This document shows positions 10,829 to 22,887 of a stretch of 64,000 bases of DNA, one piece after another. The DNA lies in assembly GCA_002749535.1 (NCBI GenBank), contig MZZL01000380.1, forward strand, positions 851,041 to 915,040, in the 5' to 3' direction. The notes under the pieces are model-generated. The model saw nothing but the letters and a program-made list of their open reading frames with translations. It ran no database searches and was not told the origin of the DNA. Within the stretch, counting starts at the first letter, position 1, and each line of letters opens with the position of its first letter. The DNA comes from Apophysomyces variabilis (lineage: Eukaryota; Mucoromycota; Mucoromycetes; Mucorales; Mucoraceae). A program made the position numbers and the translations under genes.

Positions 10829-13619
10829 TGACATCTATGACCTCCGGAATACATGGGATCCTTTAAATCAACCAACCCCCCCCCCAAAAAAAAAGCCCTG
10901 AGGAACGCATCTTTATTTTTATTCTCCTAATATCTACCCCCCCTTTTTTTTTCTCTTTATTGCCCATGTATCCTTTGTTTTACTTTTACCTTTTTCTTCC
11001 CTTGTTAGATCTGTAATTTACCGGTGTGGCACTTTACGTCTTTTGGCCCACCTGTAAATAAAAAGACGTTTCTCGGCAAAAACCCGTGTTTTTTGCTGTG
11101 TAAAGAGTGCTTGTGTACAGAAATACATGTACACTTGACATCAAGCACTATGTTGTGGTGAACTGTTATGATGCGCGCTGTGATAAAAATGGAGAGCCAT
11201 TTGAACATGAGAAGGAGAAAAAAAAGCATTATCTCTATAAGTGATGGCTTGTATCCGCAACACTTGCTTAATGGCGCTTTAAGTGGGTCAAATTTCGCTA
11301 ACATCAAGTACGCACTGTTAAGGTAATGACTGGAAAGTTCTCGCTTGCAAGCGGTCATGCGTTTAGTTCGTAAACCGAAAACCGTAAAAGCATAGTTTAT
11401 TTCAATCAAAGACCTGTTTATTCATTGTAAGCGTCTTTTTGATCAGGTATTATAATGCAGCTTAATTGCTGACAATGGTCAATAGCATTATGGGAAGAGG
11501 ATGTGATCTTAACCTTTCCGGGCCAACATAGAATGATGGCTTGCTATTGCGAAGCTTCGCAATATATCACGTCCGCTGTGCAACGGTACACATAACAAGG
11601 ACCTACCAGAGTTCATCCTTCGTTTGGTGTTGAAAAAGTAATGGTTGGATCAAAGCTATAGCAAGGCAATGGATTGGGGAACTATGTGTGGTATCATAGT
11701 AAAGTGATGTTTTTTTTAAACCACAGGTAGATAAATGGACCGTTGGAGTTAGTGGCTGTTAGGTTTGTTACTTTTACCAGTGTCAGTTTTTCTCGTGAAC
11801 TTGATGTTACGGGAACAGTTCGAAAACTCTAGCTATGTCCGATAACGACAAAGCATTAGAAGAAGAAAAGAAGAAAAGTCCCTGCGGTCTTGAGGAGTGA
11901 AGTAGATATGAAGAATGGCCAAAAGTCTGTTTCGTCCGCCACAGGACTTTGCATCTATTTCACGTTAGCCTGCATCTGTCAGGTAAGCAATCAAAGTACA
12001 TCTGTACGACCCTTTATCTGTTCTTAAAGTTAATTTCGTGCAAAGCCGGAACTCGAAAAGATCTTTCGAACAACCTAGTACGTATGACTCCTTGCTTAGG
12101 ACTTTTGTGCCTCAAACAACGTAACCTCTGTGCCTTGAACATAGGTGACGCTTGGAACCGAATAAGGCAAAACGAATAGATAATGAAGGAATGGGAACAA
12201 GAAAAGGAAGACATGTTATCAGCTTGAAAACCATCTTGCACACAAGGCAGCTTATCTCTTTTCTTTTTTCCCTCTGGGTCAAAAACGTTTAATCCACTCA
12301 AACATTTTAGAAGGTGAATGATCGTGTGATTCGACTTTATTCAGACATCTCGTTAGTAACCTGTCGTCTTGCTCTTTCTCATAAGGGTTTTTCAATGAAA
12401 TGAACCAGTAAATACATATTTTCAGAAAGATCATAAAGGGAAAAGAACGCTAAACGCGTCAGCAGACAAAACAAAAAGTTTTTATGGGCGTCGTGATCTT
12501 ATTTTTTGCATACTGTATTTGGCAATAAACATAAGCGCTTTTTTTTTCTTTAGTTGCACGCCATCTTTGAAACGTTACGCAGGGATCTGCCGCAGGTTCA
12601 CTTCCAGCCAATCAATGCTCTTCGTCGCTTGCGCTGCCAACCCTTTTTCTTGGCTGCCAAACCTTATATCACCATAGCTTCCCTCAAGAAGGTTATTTTC
12701 CCAATATGACATGTGCCTGTTTTCACCCACAACCTATTCCGTATACGCTCCATTCAAGCTTATTGAACATTCTATTGATATAATCAAAACGACGTATCAA
12801 GAAGAAAGAAGTGTTTTGGTTACATACGGCAATGAAGAAAAACAAAAAAAACCAGAGAGACGCTATCTCGAAGACGATTTGTCAACAGCCTCCAGGTCTT
12901 TTAGGTCGTTGAGACTAGAAACATGTTTTCAGTTTCTTTAACATAGTAGGCCATGGCGAGAAAAAAGACGAGAATGAAAGCATCTGTCATGTCGACACAG
13001 CTTGATCACAACATGATGACCCCCTAAAAAAACAGTTTTGTATGAATCCGCTTAGATCATCCTTGGGCGAATCACACAATTGAAAGGAATGATCTCGTTT
13101 ATCCTGACTGAAACATACAGTTTCGCTTTCCTACGCTGAGCGTTGCCGACTTTAACTTGAAAAGAACCTGTCAAATCAAGATTAGCTTCAACCAAACGTT
13201 ACTTTTTTTTTCTTTTGGCCGCAGTATTCTTCCATAAGGAGTCTTATACTAGACGAAACGTTGTTCTATTCTACAACGAAATGAACCCTCGATAAGACAT
13301 TGTATGATTTTTACATGATTTATTGAGCTTTTTCTTTTTTTGTTTTAGTGTGAATGGTATTTTACAAAGCAGAAGGAAAAAGAAAAAGAAATGGCTATTT
13401 GTACATAAAGAATGACACCCTATTACCAATCCATATGGAAGGCCGAGAGGATGTGAGGATTTTTGTTTTTTGCTTGAAAGAGCTAAGAAATAAGATTGAC
13501 CTACCATGGAAAAGCCCGACACAAGTGAAGAAAAGGGTAGAAAGAAAAAAAAAGTTAAAGTAGAAAGAAATAAAATAAGAAGAAAAAAAAAGAAAGCTTG
13601 GAGAAGGGATGAATGACTT
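10829..13619. other. Gene-poor stretch between two 3' ends
   Basis: 2.8 kb between the convergent 3' ends of the transporter and TBP. It contains homopolymer runs (C/A around 10866-10892, T around 10945). A possible small spliced frame starts at 11834 (MSDNDKALEEEKKKSP), and an acceptor-led frame at 12554-12709 (51 codons) looks exon-like. Neither can be assigned. 13540-13600 is A-rich. Confidence 0.5.
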
Positions 13620-14567
13620 TTACGGCTTGCGAAATTCCGTTAACACAGGATATATAGCTTGGAACGCTTGATAAATTTCTTCACGGACTTTTGCGCCAGT
13701 CAAGACGATCTTTCCGGATACAAAAATCAATAAAACGATCTTGGGTTTCACCATACGGTAAATAAGACCAGGAAATAATTCCGGCTCATACTATAGATTG
13801 TTAGGGATCCCTGTCGTCCTAAGGTATGTCGAAAGACTTACGGAACTGAAGTGTCCGTGAGAGTAAGCCAGACCCTCAAGACGAATAGGGAATTTGACAT
13901 CACAAGAGCCGACAATATTTTGGATCTTAAAGTCCGTAAACTTTGCTTGGAATCCAAGTTTCTGGATAATACGTGCGTATTTTCGAGCAGCCAACTTGGA
14001 GTCATCTTCGGACTTCGCACCAGTCACGACCATTTTTCCTGAAGCGAAGATCAAAGCCGTCGTCTTTGGATCACGAATGCGCATGATGACCGCTGCAAAA
14101 CGCTAATGATCAAAAAAATTTTAGATCTGTTCCAGAGACATGCCATGACCATAACTTGGGTGATGGTTAGACATGTACCTTTGGATTGTACTCAGCATTA
14201 CGAGCATGAAGAGCAATCGTCTTCAGATCTAGGCGACAATCCAAGTTGACAGTTGCAACGATGTTTCTGTAGATGAGTTGATTAACAAGGCGTATAAGAA
14301 AAGGCAAGGCAGAAAATAAGGGTATTGGCGATTTTTGGAATGCTGAAAGGGTATATTTTTTTTATTATGGTTGGGAAAAACTTACTGTAAAGTAGGAGTG
14401 ATGCCCGCTACCGCATAGGGATTCTGATCTCTACTAGGAGTGGGAGCATCGACAGGTGCGGGAGTAGATGGAAGTGCAAATGGTGTAGAATGATGTGGGG
14501 TTGGAATGGAAGGTGTCTGCATGGCAGGCGTGGTCATGGAAGGCGTGGCTATATTGAATCCGGACAT
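13620..14567 (-). CDS. SPT15: TATA-box-binding protein (TBP)
   Basis: General transcription factor that nucleates TFIID, SL1-type and TFIIIB complexes at promoters of all three nuclear RNA polymerases. Exons are 14567-14386, 14266-14179, 14102-13842 and 13790-13620, giving 233 aa. After a 60-residue Thr/Pro-rich N-terminus ([13 protein letters not shown]) comes the two-repeat saddle core. Repeat 1 begins [20 protein letters not shown] and includes [19 protein letters not shown]. Repeat 2 includes [20 protein letters not shown], then [13 protein letters not shown] and ends LTEFRKP. The core is almost identical to other fungal TBPs. The ATG at 14567 was chosen; the in-frame codon three triplets upstream is GTG and is not needed. 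Confidence 0.97.
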
Positions 14568-17500
14568 GGCGATCACTAATTAACACCTAAGGAAGATATG
14601 GCACAGCTGGCAAGAGTGGCGTTCGTGTATAGGGAAAAAGGGAGAGCAAAAAATTATAAAAAGAAGGTGGCTTGTTTCAAGCAAATGATCTCCCAAAAAA
14701 AGGACGTGCAGAAAATTTTGGGACGCGAGCTCTGGCATCCTATTTATACTTTTTTTGGTGGCTTAGATGCGGAAAATGAACTCTTTATGTTGTTCCGCTT
14801 TAGGTGGTCTGGAGTTTCAGATGCCCCCCAAACTTGAAAAAGAGTGCAAACCCCTCACTGTACTCTTCTTAGTCCTAGCTTACCAATACATTCATTGTCC
14901 CCTAATAGTTAAGATTTTCAGTCAAGTCATTATTCTGTTATCTAATCATTGTTTTGGGAATGCAAACTGTAGGATAGATAAGCAAAAAGATTTAGTTGTC
15001 ATATTATTCTTTCAAGTTCGTGGAAGGAAAAAGAAAAGAAAGAAAAATAAAAAGCCAAAGCATGCTTCACTCCCTGAACTCCTAACAACAAAAACGCTTG
15101 GCCTATTTTTTTTATCCACATACTGTCACAGTCTCACCAATCAGGAAGCATTACGTGTCCGTTAGCTGATTGCCGGTCCGCTCATGACCTACCTATTTTG
15201 GATATTTACAAGGGACAATGATCAAAAGATGAGAATATCACGTTCTTTTCAAGTGAAAGCAGTTGGTTTCTACTGCGGCCTTATTAAACTAAAGAAAAGA
15301 GAAAGTAAAGAAATCAAAATAGAATAGGCTTGTTACGTTATTCAACAAGGTAAAGTTATAAGTAAGGTTTCTGTAGTGAAAAGTGGGAAAAGGGAAAAGT
15401 GAATGAGGGAAAATAAAAGAGGGAAACTTTAGGGTTGGAATAAACATGACGGAAAAAGAAACAGAAAAATGAAATTGAGGTGTGAGCGGGGGGAAAGCGA
15501 ACCATGAATGAACCCAAACGCTGACTAAAAAAAAAATTAGTACCAGATCAAAAGCCAGCATGCCCCAAAACGATGAGTCACCCGCATGAAGCTGCATGTA
15601 TGACCTTGCAGAACATATGTACATGGCAGGTCATCCCAACGTATGACATTTAGGTAACAACAGAAAAAAAAAAGATAAGGTGTGTTATCTATCAATTCAG
15701 AAAATGATGAAAAAGTGGTCTGGAACGAAGAGGGATGGAATGTGAATAGGAATCAACCCTGATGGTATGAAAAAAACATGGTTGACAAAACGTAAGTCTT
15801 GTAAACGAAAACTCAAGAAAACAACAACCATCATTCACCCGGAGATTTAACTAAACTACTCATGTCCCACCCTTCGATAGTGTTTATTGTATAAATGTTT
15901 ATGCTGCGCCTATATCCAAAGATAAGCATAGACGAATTAGATCGAGACTATCCCGCTGTTATGCGCAGGCACTCACTCTGCATCCTCAAGGATACGTATG
16001 AGCCAGTTTAATCAATCTTTTATCTAGCAATATAAATTACCTTTCTGTGATAAACCAGAAATGATTGATGATTTCGCCAAAAAAAAAAAAAAAGGAAAGA
16101 AAGGCCACAGCGAGTGTGATATATAGAGTATTGCCCTTGTTGTGAACATGCGAGTTGTATCCCTTCTTGATACTGATGCATTCATAAATTTCTGCAAATG
16201 GCACTGCTAACATGTTTCATTGCCCGACCTCTTTTTTCTTAGTTGGATTGCCAGACCACGGTGGTAAGCAATATGCAGAGGACTGGAAAGAACGAGATAT
16301 GTCCGTGATTGCTCCGATATTTCATTGCAAATGCTGGCTTTTTACATTTATTTCCACCGTGCCTAGAAATAACCATCCATGGTTAAGCCCAAGCAGGTTC
16401 TGGCTAAACCTGTCATCATGTTAAAAAACCTCGCTCTTGTTTGACTGATCTCTTTTAGATCGCTGCGGTCAACGGAAGTAATGGTGGAATATGCTTTTTG
16501 TCCGCATATTTCATGTGTTTAATTTTACTTTGGTGATATTTCCTAATTATGTATGCTCTCCATTGCAGTAATTCAAGTCGCATCTAGCAAATTCACTTGG
16601 CGCATTTTGGAAACTGGGCTTGACGCTAACAAATTACATTAATTGTCGTGTTATAAGAGTTCGAATTGACCACTTTTACATACTTGTCATAAAACTGACG
16701 ACGACGCCATACCCATCTCCCCGCCAAGCGAATGCAAGATATATATAAATTTCATTCATTGCGACATGTAAATGCACTGGACTGCGACTTCGATTTTCGT
16801 AGTTTGCGAAATTATTTTTGGGAAATACTGTATATCTTTTTTTGTTCGGATATTCGTCTGAATAATTTGAGATTCTTTCGAACAAAAACGAATATACTTT
16901 CGTTCGTTTGTTTCATCAATCCATCGCATCCATATAAACAGAATCATTGAATCTGTAAACTGAGGAAAATTTACAATATCTTGTAACGAGCTTGCACATT
17001 AACCATACGCCAATAATTCTATATATTTGTAGAGAAAACAAGGAAAGCACTTAAAGATGTCAATATTGACCTTTTATGCGATTAGCAAGGCTGCTTGCTT
17101 GCTCAATGAATATTAGGCAGCAATTGATAGTGAGTTTATCATTCACTTACGCTTGGGATCATCACTAAGACTAGAAATGACTCGTAAAGGTTTTGACTTT
17201 CAAAAGTATATTAACAACAATGTATTAATCGAGCAATTAAGAGCATTCATAAAATTGATCCAACGAATAAAATGGTAGGATTTACTTTGCTTGTGAATAG
17301 GAACATCGCTAAGAATACCTGAACAGCAACAGTTTGTTTATTCGTTGAATTTGTATCCCGTTGTTGTCGATCCATACTGTCTTACCACAGCAATTTCTTT
17401 ACCCCAATATGAAGCGGTTTCTGTGCCATCATTTCCCAGCGAGCCATGGTGGGCCAAAATTCCGTTAAATTTTTCAGTTTATGGATTGTCCAGCTAAATC

Positions 17501-19779
17501 CACTAATCGTAGCTGTCGGTTGAAGATAGGGGGGATTGTTCCGAAGTGATTCCCATGAACAAACCGGTAGTTAATTGCCGCAGATTATGTTGGAAAAGAA
17601 CCTGTACGTAAAAGTTTGCCAAGCTGAATACTGATGGCTGACAGTTTTTCACGGGAAGTACAACGCATAGAACGATCTTCAAGGACTAATCCATCAAACA
17701 GCTTATGATCCTTTCATAGTCCACTCTATTCAACGTTGAAGAAATGGCTCAAGGAAACGAGGAAAACTGCGATCATTCATGGATCTGCTGTAAATGTAGT
17801 TTTGGGATACAACGCTAGGACTAGGAATATACTCATTCTATCTAGCGGACTCTGGCTAGATCCGAACATCATACGTCCCATACACTTGCGCAATATATCT
17901 TTTCCGGAACACTTGGATACATCTCACAAACGCAACGACTGTTTTAATCATTATATGAACCCGTTCATATCGCCGAAAAATTACAAAGATCTAAAACCTG
18001 CATTTACGAAAGTTCTAAGGAATTCCTATTTTCCAGATTTTCACATTTCCAGCGCTCGGCTGCAATAAGCAGATTTTCTCTTTCCCGTAAATGATGTGCT
18101 TGTTTTGCTGCCAATATTGGCTAGCAAGTGTACCAATCGCAAGCCGAGGAAATTTCCAACGATCAACAATGTACTATCTACGTAGCCAGGGAGGTGTGTC
18201 AGCATACAATGCCCTCAATGTTTGATAGATGGTACACAAGCTATACACGTGTATATAGAATTATGCAGTTACCAGGTACATGTCCAGTCGTTCTCAAAGG
18301 ATCGGCAGTGCATTTTTCTTCGGTTGGATTGACTTCTTATCCATCACGAGGTCATCGGGTTACGAATTGATAGAGAGGAAGTGTTAAGATCTCTCATCAC
18401 CACTAGTGAGATTGATCTTTCGTGACTGACGAAAGACAGTGACCCTGATGCTGATGAACGGTCTGCGAATAATGAGTTATTCATCCAGTGGACCATCCTA
18501 TGGAAGCGTGAATAAATGAGATGATTTAACCAACTAGTATAGCGCGTCGTCGCTCGACTGGAAAAGTCACGCAAGAGGTAGGTATAGAACTACGTTGCTT
18601 ATCAATCCTGAAGAACTGGTATATCAATACGAAATTGGATGCAATTGTATCTTTAACAGTCATTGTAAAAAGTTCTTAATTTCCGGCATATACATGAACC
18701 GAGATGGAGATCGTACAATAACCCTGGAAACTGAGGATTTGCAGAAATAAAATTTTTCTTGTAGCACTGAATGTAACAATACCAAAGACGACAGCAAACC
18801 CAACGATGTTATAGGGTGTTAGGTTTACTCATGCTTGTAGTGCCTGATTTCTGGATTAACGTCATAGAAATAATTATAAGGTTATTGTCGTATTCTTTGG
18901 CTTCTGGGCAACACTTCTTTTCCTTTTTTGCCGAATTGATGTTGTGCAAGAAACTTTCTCACAACCTCTATATTTTTGGATCCAGACTGGAAACTAGCAG
19001 ATGATCATAAACACTTTCCAAATACGCTGAATCCATGAATCCCTTGTTTAAGCAACCTTACTATGTTGCAAGCAGTCAATACTAGTTGGTGTTAGCGATG
19101 AACATATGGAGCTAGCAGTTTTCCACGTGGGCCTTGCATTATATCGTATCAAATTTCTTTTTTTCTTTGCGCTGTTGCTTATAGTCTTGTCACATGGACT
19201 TAAAGTTCTATGATGCTAGTGATGTAAGCAACGCCGAAGACGTACGTTCGATGTCTCTATGCTTCTTACAAAGAAAACTGAGGAAAATGGTGCAGACAAT
19301 ATGAAGGAAAAGGAACATGTCAAGTCTACCCTAGAAGAAACATTGGGCATTCAGGGGCAGGTTAAGGGAAACTTCAAATAGAATGGTCCCTGAATCAATA
19401 GGATAAGTATAAACTTTATTTGTTCCAATACTATCCGGAAGAAAGGATTACTGTACGAGTATTATCGCCGAAAAGTCTGGGAAATAATGCGGACTATTGT
19501 TCTCATGATGTCAAGCAATAATAAAGAAACAGCAAAATGATGACATGTAGAGTAAGATTGCCTGCGGATAAGTGGATATTAGAGTTTTTACCACGCTTCG
19601 TACTTGTATGCATGGTAAAAGTGATATCATTGTGTCAAGCCAAAGGTGCATTTCCCAATCTCTCCATCTGACTATGAAATCGGACCTTTGTACTGATTGG
19701 CGGACATTCCCAAACCGGTTCTCAAATGATTCCCCACGCTTGGGATGTTTCCAACCTTTTTTCTTACCATGTTTCCCTT
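14568..19779. other. 5.2-kb gene-poor region
   Basis: The longest empty stretch in the window, between the TBP start and the PX-SNARE gene. Open frames (14598-14837, 15289-15624, 17736-18068, 18128-18370, 18816-19004) are short, mostly low complexity and not joined by plausible splice sites. A 40-codon frame at about 19271-19381 (ends GIQGQVKGNFK) is likewise unsupported. No tRNA, 5S rRNA or transposon protein was found. It probably contains eroded sequence and the two flanking promoters. Confidence 0.5.
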
Positions 19780-20922
19780 ATGACCGAAGTGATTCAAGCC
19801 ATATACATTCGGGACACCGAAACCCGCAATCAACCCAAACCACATACAGTATACAAAATTGAGGTTCATGCCGCCGTACGCAACTGGACGGTTTGGAAAC
19901 GGTATTCTGATTTCACCAAACTGGATGTCCAATTCCACAGCATCTTCCCGAAACATCCTCCTCCCACCCGCTTACCTTCAAAACGTTACTTCCCCTCAAC
20001 CTTTTCCGACCCCGACAAAATCGATAATCGCCGACGAGGTCTGGAAGACTACTTACGAAGTATTCTGAGCAGCCGCGATGATCGCTGGCGACAGACAGAG
20101 GTCTGGAAAGACTTCTTATCCATTCCTTCTGGACGACCTTTGGATGCAGCGACCATGTACACCTCAAGCATGTGGTTGGATGAGTACAATGCATTAGCCA
20201 ATACGGCGCAGGAGATTCGTTCGCTTGTCAACCGGAGAGGAACCCACATTGCTCGCAACGAAATATCGGAGTCACATAATTGCATGGTTCAAGCCAAAAA
20301 GTTGCTATTAACCTTGACAACTCGGTTGGGTAACCTTGAAGCAGGGTTAACTGGTTTAGCCAACGGAACAGCTAACGAACCAGGAGTGATGTCTGAGGGA
20401 GAACTGCGTCGACGACAGGATATGTTAGGAACACTCAAGGAGGAAAAGGAAACCTTGGTGAAATTGATTTCTACGGGGAGACAAGAGCGTGAACTGTTGT
20501 ATAGTCATGAGGCACCACAACCCAATACGGGCGATCGAAACGCTTTACTGGAAACCAAACCCACAGAGGCCCATAACTATGGGTTTCCAAAGGTTGCTGT
20601 GAAAAGGAATCCGCACAATGGGACGATTGGAAGAGGTCGGGTTTTCGGGGCGGCAGCCAAGGCAGAATTAGCTAAGGAGACTGAGACGACACGAGGATTG
20701 GATAATGAAGGGCTATTAGCGTACCAGCAACAAGTGATGACGGATCAAGATCAACAAGTGGAGCAATTCAGTGCTATTTTATCTCGGCAAAAACAGTTGG
20801 GTATGGCTATTAGTCATGAATTGGAGACGCACAATCAGCTTTTAGAAGAATTGGATGGTGATGTTGGGCGAACTCAGACCAAATTGAAGTTTAGTCAGAA
20901 GAAATTATCCAAAATGAAATGA
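19780..20922 (+). CDS. VAM7: PX-domain Qc-SNARE, Vam7-like
   Basis: Soluble vacuolar SNARE that would bind PI3P through its PX domain and contribute the Qc helix to homotypic vacuole fusion with HOPS. The model is 380 aa from ATG 19780; an in-frame ATG at 19726 would add 18 residues. The PX domain spans about residues 1-125, with WTVWKRYSDF (PI3P-binding RYSDF), the proline-rich FPKHPPPTRLPSKRYF loop and RRRGLEDYLRSIL. The middle is predicted helical. The SNARE motif fills the last 65 residues (from LLAYQQQVMTDQDQQVEQFS) and ends without a transmembrane helix, as in Vam7. The zero-layer Gln is replaced by His351 (codon CAC at 20830): ISHELETHNQLLEELD, where Qc SNAREs have Q at that place. Single exon. 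Confidence 0.85.
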   Translation: MTEVIQAIYIRDTETRNQPKPHTVYKIEVHAAVRNWTVWKRYSDFTKLDVQFHSIFPKHPPPTRLPSKRYFPSTFSDPDKIDNRRRGLEDYLRSILSSRDDRWRQTEVWKDFLSIPSGRPLDAATMYTSSMWLDEYNALANTAQEIRSLVNRRGTHIARNEISESHNCMVQAKKLLLTLTTRLGNLEAGLTGLANGTANEPGVMSEGELRRRQDMLGTLKEEKETLVKLISTGRQERELLYSHEAPQPNTGDRNALLETKPTEAHNYGFPKVAVKRNPHNGTIGRGRVFGAAAKAELAKETETTRGLDNEGLLAYQQQVMTDQDQQVEQFSAILSRQKQLGMAISHELETHNQLLEELDGDVGRTQTKLKFSQKKLSKMK

Positions 20923-21375
20923 AGAAAGATACCATGCCTTTCTTTCTAAAATGAACAAGATGTCTATAGGCAAATATAGATACTAATGATTGAATAAGAT
21001 AATATACATACATATTAAATGTTGTGGATATTTTCTCACTATTTTCACATGCTAAACTCCAACCCATGGCTTCCCATCCTTGAAATCAACCAAAAGTCCG
21101 ATTCATTTCGAAGAGTTTCCTAATTTATCCATCGCTATTTTTGGGTTAGGGTGGGGGGAAGAAGCGTCTATATCGATCCATATACACACAACCCAAAAAA
21201 AAAAAGAGCGCACAGCCCCTTCGCTCCCTCAAAATGCAGGCCAGACCGAATGCCTTTTTATTTGAGAGACCGCTTAAAAAAATCGACGTATTTTAGACAC
21301 CGCTCACATGGATTGCAACTGCCCAAACGAATTGTTTACATTCCTTTTTTTTTTCTTTTCTCTTTTTCGGGTAAA
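20923..21375. other. Short tandem-gene spacer
   Basis: 453 bases between two genes on the same strand. They carry the 3' end of the PX-SNARE transcript and the promoter of the phosphatase gene. A-rich (21200-21210) and T-rich (21347-21367) tracts lie close to the phosphatase ATG. Nothing else was seen. Confidence 0.55.
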
Positions 21376-22887
21376 ATGAACACTTCTACTGTCTCTTCGA
21401 CAACAACAACAACCCATCGCACAACGTCAGAAGCCTTAAACAATGGACCTTCACCAAAGTCAAGTGTCGTTGCTCCAGGATTCGTCGTCGGTGTCAGTGA
21501 AGACAAAAATAAACGTTGTCGAAGAACAATGGAAGATGCCCATTCCTACATTACCGACTTTAATGGGGTGCCACGACAAGGCTTCTTCGCCATCTTTGAT
21601 GGTCATGCTGGAAAAGCAACAGCGGAATGGTGTGGTGAAAACTTTCACAAGGTAAAAAAGAAAAGAAAAAAAAAACATGAGTCAAAAAATACCGTTTCCC
21701 CCTTCGCCCAAAGGAAAAAGAAAGAAACAGAGAACAAGGGAAGAATAGAGAGACAGAGAGAGAAAAAAAAAAAGCACATACATAAAAGGTGTGCATATAG
21801 AGACACCACATCGATGTTTGTCTTTTCTCATTTCTCTTCGTTTTTCGCTCTCTCTCTGTCCTTTCTTTTTTTTTTCCTTTTCTTTTGTTATTGTCGTCTC
21901 CCTTGCTTTCCCCTTTTATTTTTCCTGTTGAAGAAGTCAAGTTTATTTACTTCTTTTTTTTTTCCCTTCCCTCCTGAATAGACACTTGCAGAATGTTTAG
22001 ACAGACATGCGTCAAAACCAGTGGCGGAGATTTTAAACGCGGCGTTTCTCCAGGTAGATGAGCAAGTCAACGAGAAGGAGGGCAAGTTTTCAGGATGTAC
22101 AGCCGTCGTGGCATTTGTACAAATGGATGGAGACAAGGTAACGTATATCTCTATATCTAATCTCATACAGAGGGAAAAGAAAGAAGAACAAAAATAAAAT
22201 TAGAAAAGGGGAAAGAGAGGGGGAGGGCAAAAGGACAAAAGAAGAAAAGGGTTTTTATCTGTTAAGACTTATTATTTTTTTTCCTTGTCAAAAAAATACA
22301 CAGAAACGCATCCTGCATGTGGGCAATGTAGGTGACGCGAGGGCCGTGTTGAGGTAAGCTAAAAAAAAAAAGAAGAGAGATGGATAATAAAGAAAAGAGA
22401 GTTTTGACAATGTATTCCTAGTCGCAACGGCAAGGCTGTCAGGTTATCCTATGACCATAAAGGATCAGATGCCCAGGAAGCAAAACGTATTGTAGACCTT
22501 GGTGGTTTTATGATGAACAACAGAGTCAATGGTGTACTGGCCGTTACACGGTCGCTTGGTGATAGTGTGATGAAGGAATTTGTGGTTGGGAATCCTTACA
22601 CAGCGCAGACAGAACTACAGGCTAATGATGACTTTTTGATCCTGGCTTGTGATGGAGTAAGTGATTTGGGGAAAATGGGATAGCGTGGTTTGCCTGACAG
22701 CTTACGGTGAACTTTATTTTTTTACCTTTTTCATTAGTTGTGGGATGTATGTGAAGATCAAGATGCGGTGGATTTGATAAAGGATATTGAGGATGCTCAA
22801 GCAGCGAGCCAGAAGTTGCTGGATCATGCTCTGGCTAATTTCAGCACAGATAATCTCAGCATCATGGTCATTCGTTTTACGGATTGA
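21376..22887 (+). CDS. PTC1: PP2C-type protein phosphatase, Ptc1-like
   Basis: Metal-dependent Ser/Thr phosphatase; the yeast orthologue Ptc1 dampens HOG and cell-wall MAPK signalling. Exons are 21376-21651, 21982-22137, 22304-22353, 22422-22656 and 22738-22887, giving 288 aa, close to Ptc1's usual length. PP2C motifs are in order: [38 protein letters not shown] (metal-binding Asp and Gly), [57 protein letters not shown] across the last intron, and [10 protein letters not shown]. The Thr/Ser-rich first 35 residues are probably disordered. Introns are larger than usual here (330 nt for the first) and hold long A, T and GA tracts. Confidence 0.95.

Noticed and set aside
15700..15775. C-box-like ATGATGA and D-box-like CTGA about 60 nt apart
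   Set aside because: No terminal stem could be formed around the boxes and no rRNA-like guide was recognised next to the D-like box.
17736..18068. 110-codon frame in the gene-poor region
   Set aside because: Composition is not clearly coding, there are no motifs and no supported neighbouring exons.
21560..21940. Minus-strand 126-codon frame across the phosphatase
   Set aside because: Overlaps exon 1 and the low-complexity first intron of a well-supported gene; composition is poly-Phe/Lys/Arg.
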